Shown in pieces: positions 16,851 through 23,851 of a stretch of 64,000 nucleotides of DNA. Under the pieces are notes generated by a model. The model worked only from the letters and a program-made list of their open reading frames with translations, did not search any database and had not been told where the DNA came from. Position 1 is the stretch's first letter, and the number at the start of each line of letters is the position of its first letter. The translations under genes were made by a program, and so were the position numbers. The stretch lies in assembly GCF_049808615.1 (NCBI RefSeq), contig NZ_JBNCAN010000006.1, positions 62,001 to 126,000 on the forward strand, given 5' to 3'. The stretch comes from Modicisalibacter sp049808615. GTDB taxonomy: Bacteria > Pseudomonadota > Gammaproteobacteria > Pseudomonadales > Halomonadaceae.

Positions 16851-18338
16851 ATGAAGTACAAGGATTTGCGCGAATTCATCGCGGCGCTGGAAAAGAGCGG
16901 CGAGCTCACGCGCGTGACCGCCGAGGTGGATCCCTATCTGGAAATCACCGAGATCTGCGATCGCACCCTGCGTGCCGGCGGGCCGGCGCTCCTGTTCGAG
17001 AACGTCAAGGGCCACGGCATGCCGGTGCTGGGAAATCTGTTCGGTACGCCGAAGCGAGTGGCGCTGGGCATGGGCCAGGACTCGGTAGCCGCCTTGCGTG
17101 AAGTGGGCGAGCTGCTGGCGTTTCTCAAGGAGCCGGAGCCGCCCAAGGGTTTTCGCGATGCGCTGGACAAATTGCCGGTCTTTCGCCAGGTCATGAGCAT
17201 GGGGCCGAAGACGCTCAAGCGCGCCCCGGTGCAGGAGGTGGTACTCGAGGGTGACGACGTCGATCTCGATCGCATTCCCATCCAGCACTGCTGGCCCGGC
17301 GACGTGGCGCCGTTGGTAACCTGGGCGTTGGTGGTCACCAAGGGGCCGCACAAGGAACGCCAGAACCTGGGAATCTATCGCCAGCAAAAACTCTCTCGGA
17401 ATCGCCTGATCATGCGCTGGCTCTCCCATCGCGGTGGGGCGCTGGATTTCAAGGAGTGGTGCACGGCGCATCCCGGCGAACCCTTTCCCGTGGCGGTAGC
17501 CCTGGGCGCCGATCCGGCGACCATTCTCGGTGCGGTTACGCCGGTGCCGGATACGCTATCGGAATATGCCTTCGCGGGATTGCTGCGCGGCTCGCGTACC
17601 GAGCTGGTCAGGTGCGGGCATGCGGATATTCAAGTGCCGGCATCAAGCGAGATCGTGCTGGAGGGTTTCATTTATCCCGACGACACGGCCCCGGAAGGCC
17701 CTTATGGGGACCACACCGGCTACTACAACGAAGTCGAGACCTTCCCTGTCTTTACCGTGGAGCGCATCACCCACCGTCGCGATCCGATCTATCATTCCAC
17801 CTATACCGGGCGCCCGCCGGACGAGCCGGCGATTCTCGGACTGGCATTGAACGAGGTCTTCGTGCCGATCCTGAGCAAGCAGTTTCCCGAGATCGTGGAT
17901 TTCTATCTCCCCCCGGAGGGCTGCTCCTATCGCATGGCGGTCGTGACCATGAAAAAACAGTACCCGGGCCACGCCAAGCGAGTGATGATGGGCGTGTGGA
18001 GCTTCTTGCGTCAGTTCATGTACACCAAGTTCGTGATCGTGCTCGATGATGATGTCGATGCGCGATGCTGGGAAGACGTGATCTGGGCCATCACCACCCG
18101 CATGGACCCGTCGCGTGATACGGTAATGGTCGAGAACACGCCGATCGATTATCTCGATTTCGCCTCCCCGGTAGCTGGTCTGGGGTCGAAGATGGGGTTG
18201 GATGCGACCGCCAAGTGGCCCGGCGAGACCGATCGCGAGTGGGGAGTGCCGATCCAGATGGACGCCGCGGTCAAGGAAAGCGTCGATGCACGCTGGGAAG
18301 AGCTGGGCATTGTCTTGCCCAACGCAACAGAGCGATGA
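16851..18338 (+). CDS. ubiD: 4-hydroxy-3-polyprenylbenzoate decarboxylase UbiD
   Basis: UbiD removes the carboxyl group from polyprenyl-4-hydroxybenzoate in ubiquinone synthesis, using prenylated FMN made by UbiX. From ATG 16851 it is 495 residues (E. coli 497) and begins MKYKDLREFIAALEKSGELT. Conserved runs include IQHCWPGDVAPLVTWALVVTKG, EGPYGDHTGYYN and FVIVLDDDVDARCWEDVIW. The frame opens 13 codons earlier (16812) without family-like sequence, so the later start is used. fre follows after 28 bases, the same pairing as in E. coli. Confidence 0.95.
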   Translation: MKYKDLREFIAALEKSGELTRVTAEVDPYLEITEICDRTLRAGGPALLFENVKGHGMPVLGNLFGTPKRVALGMGQDSVAALREVGELLAFLKEPEPPKGFRDALDKLPVFRQVMSMGPKTLKRAPVQEVVLEGDDVDLDRIPIQHCWPGDVAPLVTWALVVTKGPHKERQNLGIYRQQKLSRNRLIMRWLSHRGGALDFKEWCTAHPGEPFPVAVALGADPATILGAVTPVPDTLSEYAFAGLLRGSRTELVRCGHADIQVPASSEIVLEGFIYPDDTAPEGPYGDHTGYYNEVETFPVFTVERITHRRDPIYHSTYTGRPPDEPAILGLALNEVFVPILSKQFPEIVDFYLPPEGCSYRMAVVTMKKQYPGHAKRVMMGVWSFLRQFMYTKFVIVLDDDVDARCWEDVIWAITTRMDPSRDTVMVENTPIDYLDFASPVAGLGSKMGLDATAKWPGETDREWGVPIQMDAAVKESVDARWEELGIVLPNATER

Positions 18339-18366
18339 ATCGCTTCGATAATCTTATGAGGACAGC

Positions 18367-19116
18367 ATGACGGCAAGGACTCTGACCTGTCACGTGAGCG
18401 CGGTGGAAGACCTGACATCCGATGTCTTTCGTGTACATCTGGAAGGCCGCGCCGAAGCGATGGCCCATGCCCCAGGACAGTACCTGGAACTTAATCTCGA
18501 GGATGACATCTGGGTACCCTTTTCTATCGCCAACGCCCACCGCGGTGATGGCACTATCGAGTTGCATATTCAGCACTGGCCGGAACACGACAATTCCCAG
18601 CGATTGAGGGAATTGGTTCTAAAGTCCGGAGTGCTGAGGGTGCGTTTGCCCGGCGGTGAATGTCGCCTGGACCCTGACAGTTCGCGTCCGCTGCTGCTGA
18701 TCGCCGCCGGTACCGGTTTCGCCCAGATGAAGGCCTTGCTGGAAGCCGCCCTCGCCGCGGACCAGGCGTTGCCGGTATCATTCTGGTGGGCGGTGCGCGA
18801 ACGCCGTGACTTCTATCTCGAGAGCCTGGCGCGAGAGTGGGCCGAAACCCATTCCAACTTCTGTTTCCACGCGGTATCGGAAGCGCCTATAGAAGCAGGC
18901 TTCGATGAGGAGCGCGTATTTGGTCATCAGGGGCGTATCGATCAGGCCCTGGCGGCAAATCTGCAGGATATTTCGGAATACGATGTCTATCTGTCCGGTT
19001 CTCCGGGTATGGTCTATGCCTGCATCGATACCTTGAGGCCTCTGGGGCTCAAGCTCGAGCGCGTGTTTTCGGATGTCTTTTCCTACGCGCCGCGCGAGTC
19101 GTCAGAGTTGCCGTGA
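18367..19116 (+). CDS. fre: NAD(P)H-flavin reductase Fre
   Basis: Fre reduces free FMN, FAD and riboflavin with NAD(P)H, feeding electrons to flavin-dependent enzymes and iron reduction. The 249-residue protein has the ferredoxin-reductase-like layout: flavin-binding APGQYLELNL and VPFSIANA, then the nucleotide-binding LLLIAAGTGFAQMKALLE and the C-terminal VYLSGSPGMVY. ATG 18367 has GAGG 5 bases upstream. Its position directly after ubiD matches E. coli. Slightly longer than E. coli Fre (233). Confidence 0.9.
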   Translation: MTARTLTCHVSAVEDLTSDVFRVHLEGRAEAMAHAPGQYLELNLEDDIWVPFSIANAHRGDGTIELHIQHWPEHDNSQRLRELVLKSGVLRVRLPGGECRLDPDSSRPLLLIAAGTGFAQMKALLEAALAADQALPVSFWWAVRERRDFYLESLAREWAETHSNFCFHAVSEAPIEAGFDEERVFGHQGRIDQALAANLQDISEYDVYLSGSPGMVYACIDTLRPLGLKLERVFSDVFSYAPRESSELP

Positions 19117-19169
19117 CAAGCTAAAATCATAAATCCCTCTGATTACACTCACCTGATGGAGACGAATAC

Positions 19170-19295
19170 ATGTCGGAATACGATCCCAATTTCAAGGACA
19201 AAAGCGGCTTCATGTCTCTCTTTCTTGGTCTGGTAGTACTGTTGGGCATGAGTGCCTTGCCCGCGACCATCGTCTGGGTCCAATATTTTGAATGA
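19170..19295 (+). CDS. Small single-pass membrane protein, 41 residues
   Basis: I do not recognise this protein. ATG 19170 has GGAG about 8 bases upstream. The product begins with a polar, charged stretch (MSEYDPNFKDKSG) followed by one hydrophobic segment of about 20 residues (SLFLGLVVLLGMSALPATIV) and a short tail ending in YFE. That is the usual build of a small inner-membrane protein with one helix. It lies between fre and the DAHP synthase leader, transcribed in the same direction. Membrane insertion is inference from hydrophobicity. Confidence 0.6.
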   Translation: MSEYDPNFKDKSGFMSLFLGLVVLLGMSALPATIVWVQYFE

Positions 19296-19298
19296 CGG

Positions 19299-19326
19299 TT
19301 GCCAACGCAGGCAAGCCGTGTAGGAT
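19299..19326 (+). promoter_or_regulatory. Candidate promoter of the DAHP synthase leader
   Basis: TTGCCA (19299-19304), a 16-base spacer and TAGGAT (19321-19326), with TG directly before the -10. Transcription would begin near 19333, about 18 bases ahead of the first leader ORF, whose Shine-Dalgarno sequence AGGAG is at 19340-19344. The placement just upstream of the leader supports the call. Confidence 0.5.
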
Positions 19327-19350
19327 AGAAAAGGTATCTAGGAGACGACC

Positions 19351-19485
19351 ATGCTTTCTGCCCAATGTAGCCATATTGTGATCACAACCCAGCCTTCGCC
19401 GGGTGTGGAGCATGTCGGCTATCCGGCGGGATATTGGCGCTGGTTTAGAGATGGTGCGCCCGACGGTCAGGTCCCGAGAAGTTGA
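19351..19485 (+). CDS. Putative leader peptide with Tyr-Trp-Arg-Trp-Phe run
   Basis: A 44-codon ORF with an ideal ribosome-binding site (AGGAG, 6 bases before ATG). Codons 24-32 read YPAGYWRWF, a cluster of two Tyr, two Trp and one Phe. It ends 60 bases before a strong intrinsic terminator and lies upstream of the DAHP synthase gene, the first enzyme of aromatic amino acid synthesis. This is the arrangement of a ribosome-mediated attenuator. The first arm of a perfect 8-base stem (GGTGCGCC, 19453-19460) begins only 6 bases after the Phe codon, inside the footprint of a ribosome stalled on the Trp codons. I have not matched this peptide to a described one. Confidence 0.75.
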   Translation: MLSAQCSHIVITTQPSPGVEHVGYPAGYWRWFRDGAPDGQVPRS

Positions 19486-19580
19486 GCCAGATGACCTGAA
19501 CCAAGAGGCGCACCCTGAACAGCAGGGTTGCCTCCATTGAATCATTGACCCCCCGGTGGCAACCCCATCGGGGGGTTTTT
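19453..19580 (+). promoter_or_regulatory. Attenuator RNA: alternative stems ahead of DAHP synthase
   Basis: Perfect pairings seen by eye: GGTGCGCC (19453-19460) with GGCGCACC (19507-19514), enclosing TCAGGTC (19467-19473) with GACCTGA (19493-19499); ACCCTG (19512-19517) with CAGGGT (19523-19528); GGGTTGCC (19525-19532) with GGCAACCC (19558-19565); and the terminator stem 19548-19559 with 19565-19576. The GGGTTGCC/GGCAACCC stem uses bases of the terminator's 5' arm and loop, so the two exclude each other, as an antiterminator would. The 19512-19528 hairpin competes with both neighbours. Which stem wins under starvation cannot be settled by hand. Confidence 0.7.
19548..19580 (+). terminator. 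Intrinsic terminator in the DAHP synthase leader
   Basis: A 12-base-pair stem, ACCCCCCGGTGG (19548-19559) with CCATCGGGGGGT (19565-19576), one G-U pair, loop CAACC, followed by a T-run (19576-19580). This is among the strongest terminators in the window, and it lies 218 bases upstream of the gene it would control. Confidence 0.9.
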
Positions 19581-19631
19581 ATTGACCATGAACACGACTC
19601 GCGACATAAACAGGTTTCAAGGAGACTGCAC

Positions 19632-19781
19632 ATGACCCTCTTATCCTTCGCCTACCGTGCTGATACAACCGGTTATCGTGACGAAGGTTATTGGCGATTT
19701 AACGTCGCCCGGTCGGTGCAATCTGCCACCTCTGGCCGGGAATTCATCGGTGGCCCACGACAATCCCGATGTCACCCATAG
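19632..19781 (+). CDS. Second short aromatic-rich ORF before DAHP synthase
   Basis: A 49-codon ORF starting at ATG 19632 with AAGGAG upstream. Its first 23 codons contain F6, Y8, Y15, Y20, W21 and F23, with GYRDEGYWRFN echoing the GYPAGYWRWF of the first leader ORF. It stops 16 bases before the DAHP synthase start, close enough for coupled initiation. Two stems exclude each other here: CCCGGTC (19708-19714) with GGCCGGG (19734-19740), or CTGGCCGG (19732-19739) with CCGGTCAG (19782-19789), the second covering part of the DAHP synthase ribosome-binding site. It could be a second regulatory leader or a small conserved protein. Confidence 0.55.
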   Translation: MTLLSFAYRADTTGYRDEGYWRFNVARSVQSATSGREFIGGPRQSRCHP

Positions 19782-19797
19782 CCGGTCAGGAATTAGA

Positions 19798-20880
19798 ATG
19801 ATGAACGCACAATTACCCAAGATCGAAACTGCTATCGAGTCACGTTGTATCCCGAGCCATGAGCGGGTGTTACCGACCCCCGCGGAGCTGCGTCTAAGGA
19901 TTCCCGTCGATGCCGAACTTCGTGCCCGGGTCACCGCCCAGCGCCAGGCGGTACGCGCCATTCTCGACGGTCGTGATGATCGCCTGCTGGTGGTGGTCGG
20001 CCCCTGTTCGATCCACGATCCCAAGGCGGCCCTCGAATACGCGGAGCGTCTCGCCGGACTGGCCGAGGAAGTCGCCGACCGTGTCCAGCTCGTCATGCGA
20101 GTCTATGTCGAGAAACCGCGTACAACGATAGGCTGGAAGGGCTTGGCCTATGATCCGCACCTGGATGGCAGCGACGACATGGCCCACGGTCTGACGCTGT
20201 CACGCCGACTGATGCGGGATGTCGCCGCCCTTGGCTTGCCGGTGGCGACCGAATTGCTACAGCCCATGGCGGCTCCCTATTTCGAGGATCTGCTGAGCTG
20301 GGCAGCCATCGGCGCACGCACCACCGAGTCCCAGGTGCATCGCGAACTGACCAGTGGCCTCGAAGCGTCGGTAGGGTTCAAGAACGCCACCGATGGTGGA
20401 ATAGATGTGGCCATCGACGCCATGCATGCCGCAGCTCATCCACAATGTCACTTCGCCATGGACGTGCAGGGACGACCGATCATGCGCGAGACCCAGGGCA
20501 ACCCGCACACCCACCTCGTGTTGCGCGGTGGTCATGGACAGCCCAATCATGATGCTGTCAGTGTCGCGGCCTGCCGCCGAGCGATGCTGGACGCAGGGCT
20601 CGAGCCACGGATTATGGTCGACTGTAGTCATGCCAATTCGCGCAAGGACCATCGTCGTCAGAGCGAGGTGTTGCTCGATGTGCTGGCACAGCGTCTGGGC
20701 GGTGACACTAGCCTGATAGGCGTGATGCTGGAAGGGCACCTGCATGAAGGCAAACAGCCCCTGAATCTTGACGCGCTGCGCTATGGGGTATCGGTCACCG
20801 ACGCCTGCCTGGGATGGGAGACCACCGCCGATCTGCTGCGGCGTGCGGCGGAGCGCTTGCGCAACGAATCGAGTGAGTAA
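19798..20880 (+). CDS. 3-deoxy-7-phosphoheptulonate (DAHP) synthase, class I
   Basis: DAHP synthase condenses phosphoenolpyruvate and erythrose 4-phosphate, the entry to the shikimate pathway. The 360-residue protein is of the AroF/AroG/AroH type: VVVGPCSIHDP (metal-binding Cys), VMRVYVEKPRTTIGWKG, IGARTTESQVHRE and MVDCSHANSRKDHRRQ are all present. Start ATG 19798 has AGGA 6 bases upstream; the next codon is also ATG (19801). Which amino acid inhibits the enzyme cannot be read from sequence by eye. The leader upstream suggests control by aromatic amino acid supply. A DUF3087-like gene follows after 8 bases. Confidence 0.93.
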   Translation: MMNAQLPKIETAIESRCIPSHERVLPTPAELRLRIPVDAELRARVTAQRQAVRAILDGRDDRLLVVVGPCSIHDPKAALEYAERLAGLAEEVADRVQLVMRVYVEKPRTTIGWKGLAYDPHLDGSDDMAHGLTLSRRLMRDVAALGLPVATELLQPMAAPYFEDLLSWAAIGARTTESQVHRELTSGLEASVGFKNATDGGIDVAIDAMHAAAHPQCHFAMDVQGRPIMRETQGNPHTHLVLRGGHGQPNHDAVSVAACRRAMLDAGLEPRIMVDCSHANSRKDHRRQSEVLLDVLAQRLGGDTSLIGVMLEGHLHEGKQPLNLDALRYGVSVTDACLGWETTADLLRRAAERLRNESSE

Positions 20881-20888
20881 CGGCAGGC

Positions 20889-21404
20889 ATGAATTTTCGC
20901 TTCGAATATCACGACCCCGAGCAGTTTCGTCGCAAGTCACGCCTCATGGCGATCATCGTGGCGGCCCAGTTCATAGTTCTTGGTCTTCTGTTCTCGCAGC
21001 TGCTGACTGCAAAATTCGGTTCCAGCTTGGCCATGAATGCACTGGGCGTGTTGCTGGGATTACTGGCAACCAGTGTAGTGGTGGCCGTGCTGCGCGAACG
21101 ACCTTGGTTACAGGATCAGTGCTATGCCTGGGAGCTCAAGCATCATCTGGCGCGCGTGAGTGGGCACCTGTCGACGCTACGGGAGGCGGGGCTGGAGGGT
21201 CATGATCCGCGCGCCCTGGATCTGCTGGCATTCTATCATCAGGGTATGCAACAAATGGCCGAACTCAATGGTCGCACCCCGGACGACGACAGCGAGCGCC
21301 TTGCCGAGCGTCTGAGGGTGCGTCAGGCTCGTGAGTCATTGAATATGCCGGCCGAGGTCTCAGGTCTCGATCCCCAGGCGGTGAAGGCGTTTCGCGAGGC
21401 ATGA
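20889..21404 (+). CDS. Two-helix membrane protein, DUF3087-like
   Basis: A 171-residue protein with a polar N-terminus (MNFRFEYHDPEQFRRKSR), two hydrophobic segments (about 19-40 and 47-66) and a soluble, helix-rich C-terminal region. The layout and the DPxxFRxKxR start fit the uncharacterised DUF3087 family as I remember it; I cannot confirm the family without a profile search. It begins 8 bases after the DAHP synthase stop, so the two are likely co-transcribed. No catalytic motif was seen, and no function is proposed. Confidence 0.6.
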   Translation: MNFRFEYHDPEQFRRKSRLMAIIVAAQFIVLGLLFSQLLTAKFGSSLAMNALGVLLGLLATSVVVAVLRERPWLQDQCYAWELKHHLARVSGHLSTLREAGLEGHDPRALDLLAFYHQGMQQMAELNGRTPDDDSERLAERLRVRQARESLNMPAEVSGLDPQAVKAFREA

Positions 21405-21410
21405 ATAGGC

Positions 21411-21597
21411 TATGTCTGAAAAGTCGACGAGCGATGGCCAGCGCTAAGCCCGCTCCCTGCGGGCTAACGCATTTCCCACATCCCTGTGGGTCACAAATCA
21501 AAAAATCGACGAAAAGACGGAGTTTACGTGGTGTAAATGAGTACTTTGAGTTGATTTTTAACGCTGTATGGGCGAGCGCAGGCACTTTTCGGACAAA
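21411..21597. mobile_element. Non-coding element with terminal inverted repeats, contains core copy 3
   Basis: Outer arms TGTCTGAAAAGT (21411-21422) and ACTTTTCGGACA (21586-21597) match at 11 of 12 positions. Inside are hairpins AGCCCGC/GCGGGCT and CCCACA/TGTGGG, and an inner imperfect stem (AAAAATCGAC with GTTGATTTTT) around a 24-base core (21518-21541) that is the reverse complement of the cores at 11441 and 16498. There is no ORF of note and no clear target duplication. It exactly fills the gap between two convergent genes and touches the ppk1 stop codon. Either a miniature transposon-like element or a structured bidirectional terminator. Confidence 0.6.
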
Positions 21598-21599
21598 GA

Positions 21600-23810
21600 C
21601 TAAGGCTTGGCGGCATAGGCGTAAAGCAACGTCTCCTGAGCGCTGATCGGCGCGGCGTCGTCGGGTTCCTGCTTCTGATAGCTGCCATCCTCGCGCAGCA
21701 GCCAGCTCTGACAGTTGTCCACCAGGTAGGTCTCCAGGTCCTTGCGCACACGCTGGGCGAGCTTCTTGTCGAGGATCGGGAAGCAGGTTTCCACCCGATG
21801 AAACATGTTGCGCTCCATGAAGTCCGCGCTTGAGGCCCACACCTCCGGCTTGCCGTCGTTGTGGAAGTAGAACACCCGGGTATGTTCGAGGAAGCGGCCG
21901 ATGATCGAGCGCACGGCAATGTTATCGGAGATACCGGGCACGCCAGGGCGCAGGCAACACATGCCGCGGATGATCAGGTCGCACTTCACGCCGGCCCGGG
22001 AGGCGCGGTAGAGGGCGCGAATCAGGCGTGGCTCGGTGAGGGAGTTGCACTTGATGATCAGATGGCTCTTCTTGTCTTTCTCGGCGAACTTGGCTTCGCG
22101 ATTGATCATCTCGACCAGGCGCTCGTGAAGCACGAAGGGAGCATGCAAGAGGATGTCGATGTTGCGGGGCTTGCCCATGCCCGAGAGCTGCTGAAAGACC
22201 CTGTGAACATCCTCGCAGAGGGTCTCGTTGGCCGTGAGCAGGCTGTAATCGGTGTACAGCTTGGCCGTCTTGGAGTGATAGTTGCCCGTTCCGAGGTGAA
22301 CGTAATAACGGAGCTCGCCCTTTTCCCGGCGCACGATATGCACCATCTTGGCGTGGGTCTTGTAGGCCATGACGCCATAGATGACGATGGCACCGGCTTC
22401 CTGCAGCCGCGAGGCCAGGGCCAGGTTGTCGGCTTCGTCGAAGCGTGCGCGTAGCTCGATGACCACCGTCACTTCCTTGCCGTTGCGCGCCGCATCGACC
22501 AGGGCGCCGACGATCGGCGAGTCGGCGCCGGTACGATACAGCGTCTGCTTGATGGCCAGCACGTCGCTGTCCCGGGCCGCTTCCCGAAGCAGATCCTCGA
22601 TCGGTGCGAAGGACTGGAAGGGGTGGTGGAGCAGGACGTCGCCCTGGCGAATGGTGTCGAACAGGCTGCCCTCGAAGCGGAGTTCCTTGGGAATCCCGGC
22701 CGTGAACGGGCGATAGAGCAGGTCGGGGCGATCCATGTCGCCGATCAAGGCCATCATGCGGATCAGGTTGACCGGCCCGTTGACGCGGTAGAGATCCTGT
22801 TCCTCGAGTTCGAACTGCTTGAGCAGGAAGGCCGCCAGGTCATCGGGGCAGTTGTCCGCCACTTCCAGCCGCACGCCATCGCCGTAGCGCCTCGCCAGCA
22901 GTTCGCCGCGCAGCGCCGAGGCCAGGTCGGAGACCTCTTCGGGATCGACGGCCAGGTCGGCGTTGCGGGTCAGGCGGAACTGGTAGCAGCCATGCACCTT
23001 CATGCCAGGGAAGACTTCCTGGGCATGGGCATGGATCATCGAGGAAAGGAAGAGGTAATCGGCATAGCCTTCCTCGGCCAGCGCCTCGGGCAGGCGAATC
23101 AGGCGCGGTAGCGAACGCGGCGCGGGCAGGATCGCCAGGCCGCCTTCCCGGCCGAAGGCATCCTGACCTTCCAGTTCGACGATGAAATTGAGGCTCTTGT
23201 TGACCAGCCGAGGGAAAGGGTGCGACGGGTCGAGTCCGATGGGGCTGATCACCGGCATGACCTCTTCCTCGAAGTAGTCACGAACCCATTCGTTCTGGGC
23301 ATCGGTCCACTGGGTGCGGCGCCGGAAGCGGATGTTTTGCTCTTCCAGGGCAGGCAACAGCACATCGTTGAGGATCTGGTACTGGCGTTCGATCTGTTCA
23401 TGGGTGATGCGTGCGATCTCGTCGAGTACCTGTTTCGGCGTCAGGCCATCGGCGCCGGTGTCGTCGCGTCCCAGCGCCAGCTGATGCTTGAGGCCCGCGA
23501 CCCGGATCTCGAAGAATTCATCGAGATTCGAGGAGAAGATCAGTAGGAACATCAGGCGGTTGAGCAGTGGATGAGACGTATCCAGCGCCTGCTCGAGTAC
23601 CCGAATGTTGAACTGCAGATGGGACAACTCGCGATTGAAGTAGAGAACGGCCTCGTCCAGCTCCGCCTCCGGCGAAGGCGTCGGCTTGGCATGAATGCCG
23701 GTGCGGGTGCGATTGACCCTCAGCGGTGGCGGAGTGGTTTCGGACTGGGTGGGCAAGGTGTCCTGCCCCTTTTTGGCAGAGGACTTCTTATGATCGCGCG
23801 ACTTTTCCAT
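21600..23810 (-). CDS. ppk1: Polyphosphate kinase 1
   Basis: Ppk1 polymerises the terminal phosphate of ATP into polyphosphate. From ATG 23810 it is 736 residues. The N-terminal domain starts after a basic leader at LYFNRELSHLQFNIRVLEQA; the catalytic domain has VVIELRARFDEADNLALASRL, the phosphorylated His in YYVHLGTGNYHSKTAKLYTD, and the second motif near RGMCCLRPG. The N-terminal 45 residues are polar and low-complexity, so a later start is possible; the frame also extends upstream into hemB, which is not used. It sits 41 bases after hemB, the Pseudomonas arrangement. Confidence 0.94.
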   Translation of the reverse strand: MEKSRDHKKSSAKKGQDTLPTQSETTPPPLRVNRTRTGIHAKPTPSPEAELDEAVLYFNRELSHLQFNIRVLEQALDTSHPLLNRLMFLLIFSSNLDEFFEIRVAGLKHQLALGRDDTGADGLTPKQVLDEIARITHEQIERQYQILNDVLLPALEEQNIRFRRRTQWTDAQNEWVRDYFEEEVMPVISPIGLDPSHPFPRLVNKSLNFIVELEGQDAFGREGGLAILPAPRSLPRLIRLPEALAEEGYADYLFLSSMIHAHAQEVFPGMKVHGCYQFRLTRNADLAVDPEEVSDLASALRGELLARRYGDGVRLEVADNCPDDLAAFLLKQFELEEQDLYRVNGPVNLIRMMALIGDMDRPDLLYRPFTAGIPKELRFEGSLFDTIRQGDVLLHHPFQSFAPIEDLLREAARDSDVLAIKQTLYRTGADSPIVGALVDAARNGKEVTVVIELRARFDEADNLALASRLQEAGAIVIYGVMAYKTHAKMVHIVRREKGELRYYVHLGTGNYHSKTAKLYTDYSLLTANETLCEDVHRVFQQLSGMGKPRNIDILLHAPFVLHERLVEMINREAKFAEKDKKSHLIIKCNSLTEPRLIRALYRASRAGVKCDLIIRGMCCLRPGVPGISDNIAVRSIIGRFLEHTRVFYFHNDGKPEVWASSADFMERNMFHRVETCFPILDKKLAQRVRKDLETYLVDNCQSWLLREDGSYQKQEPDDAAPISAQETLLYAYAAKP

Positions 23811-23851
23811 CGCATGACTTCCCGAGTTCAGCGAGGAGCGTCGCGCCTCGA

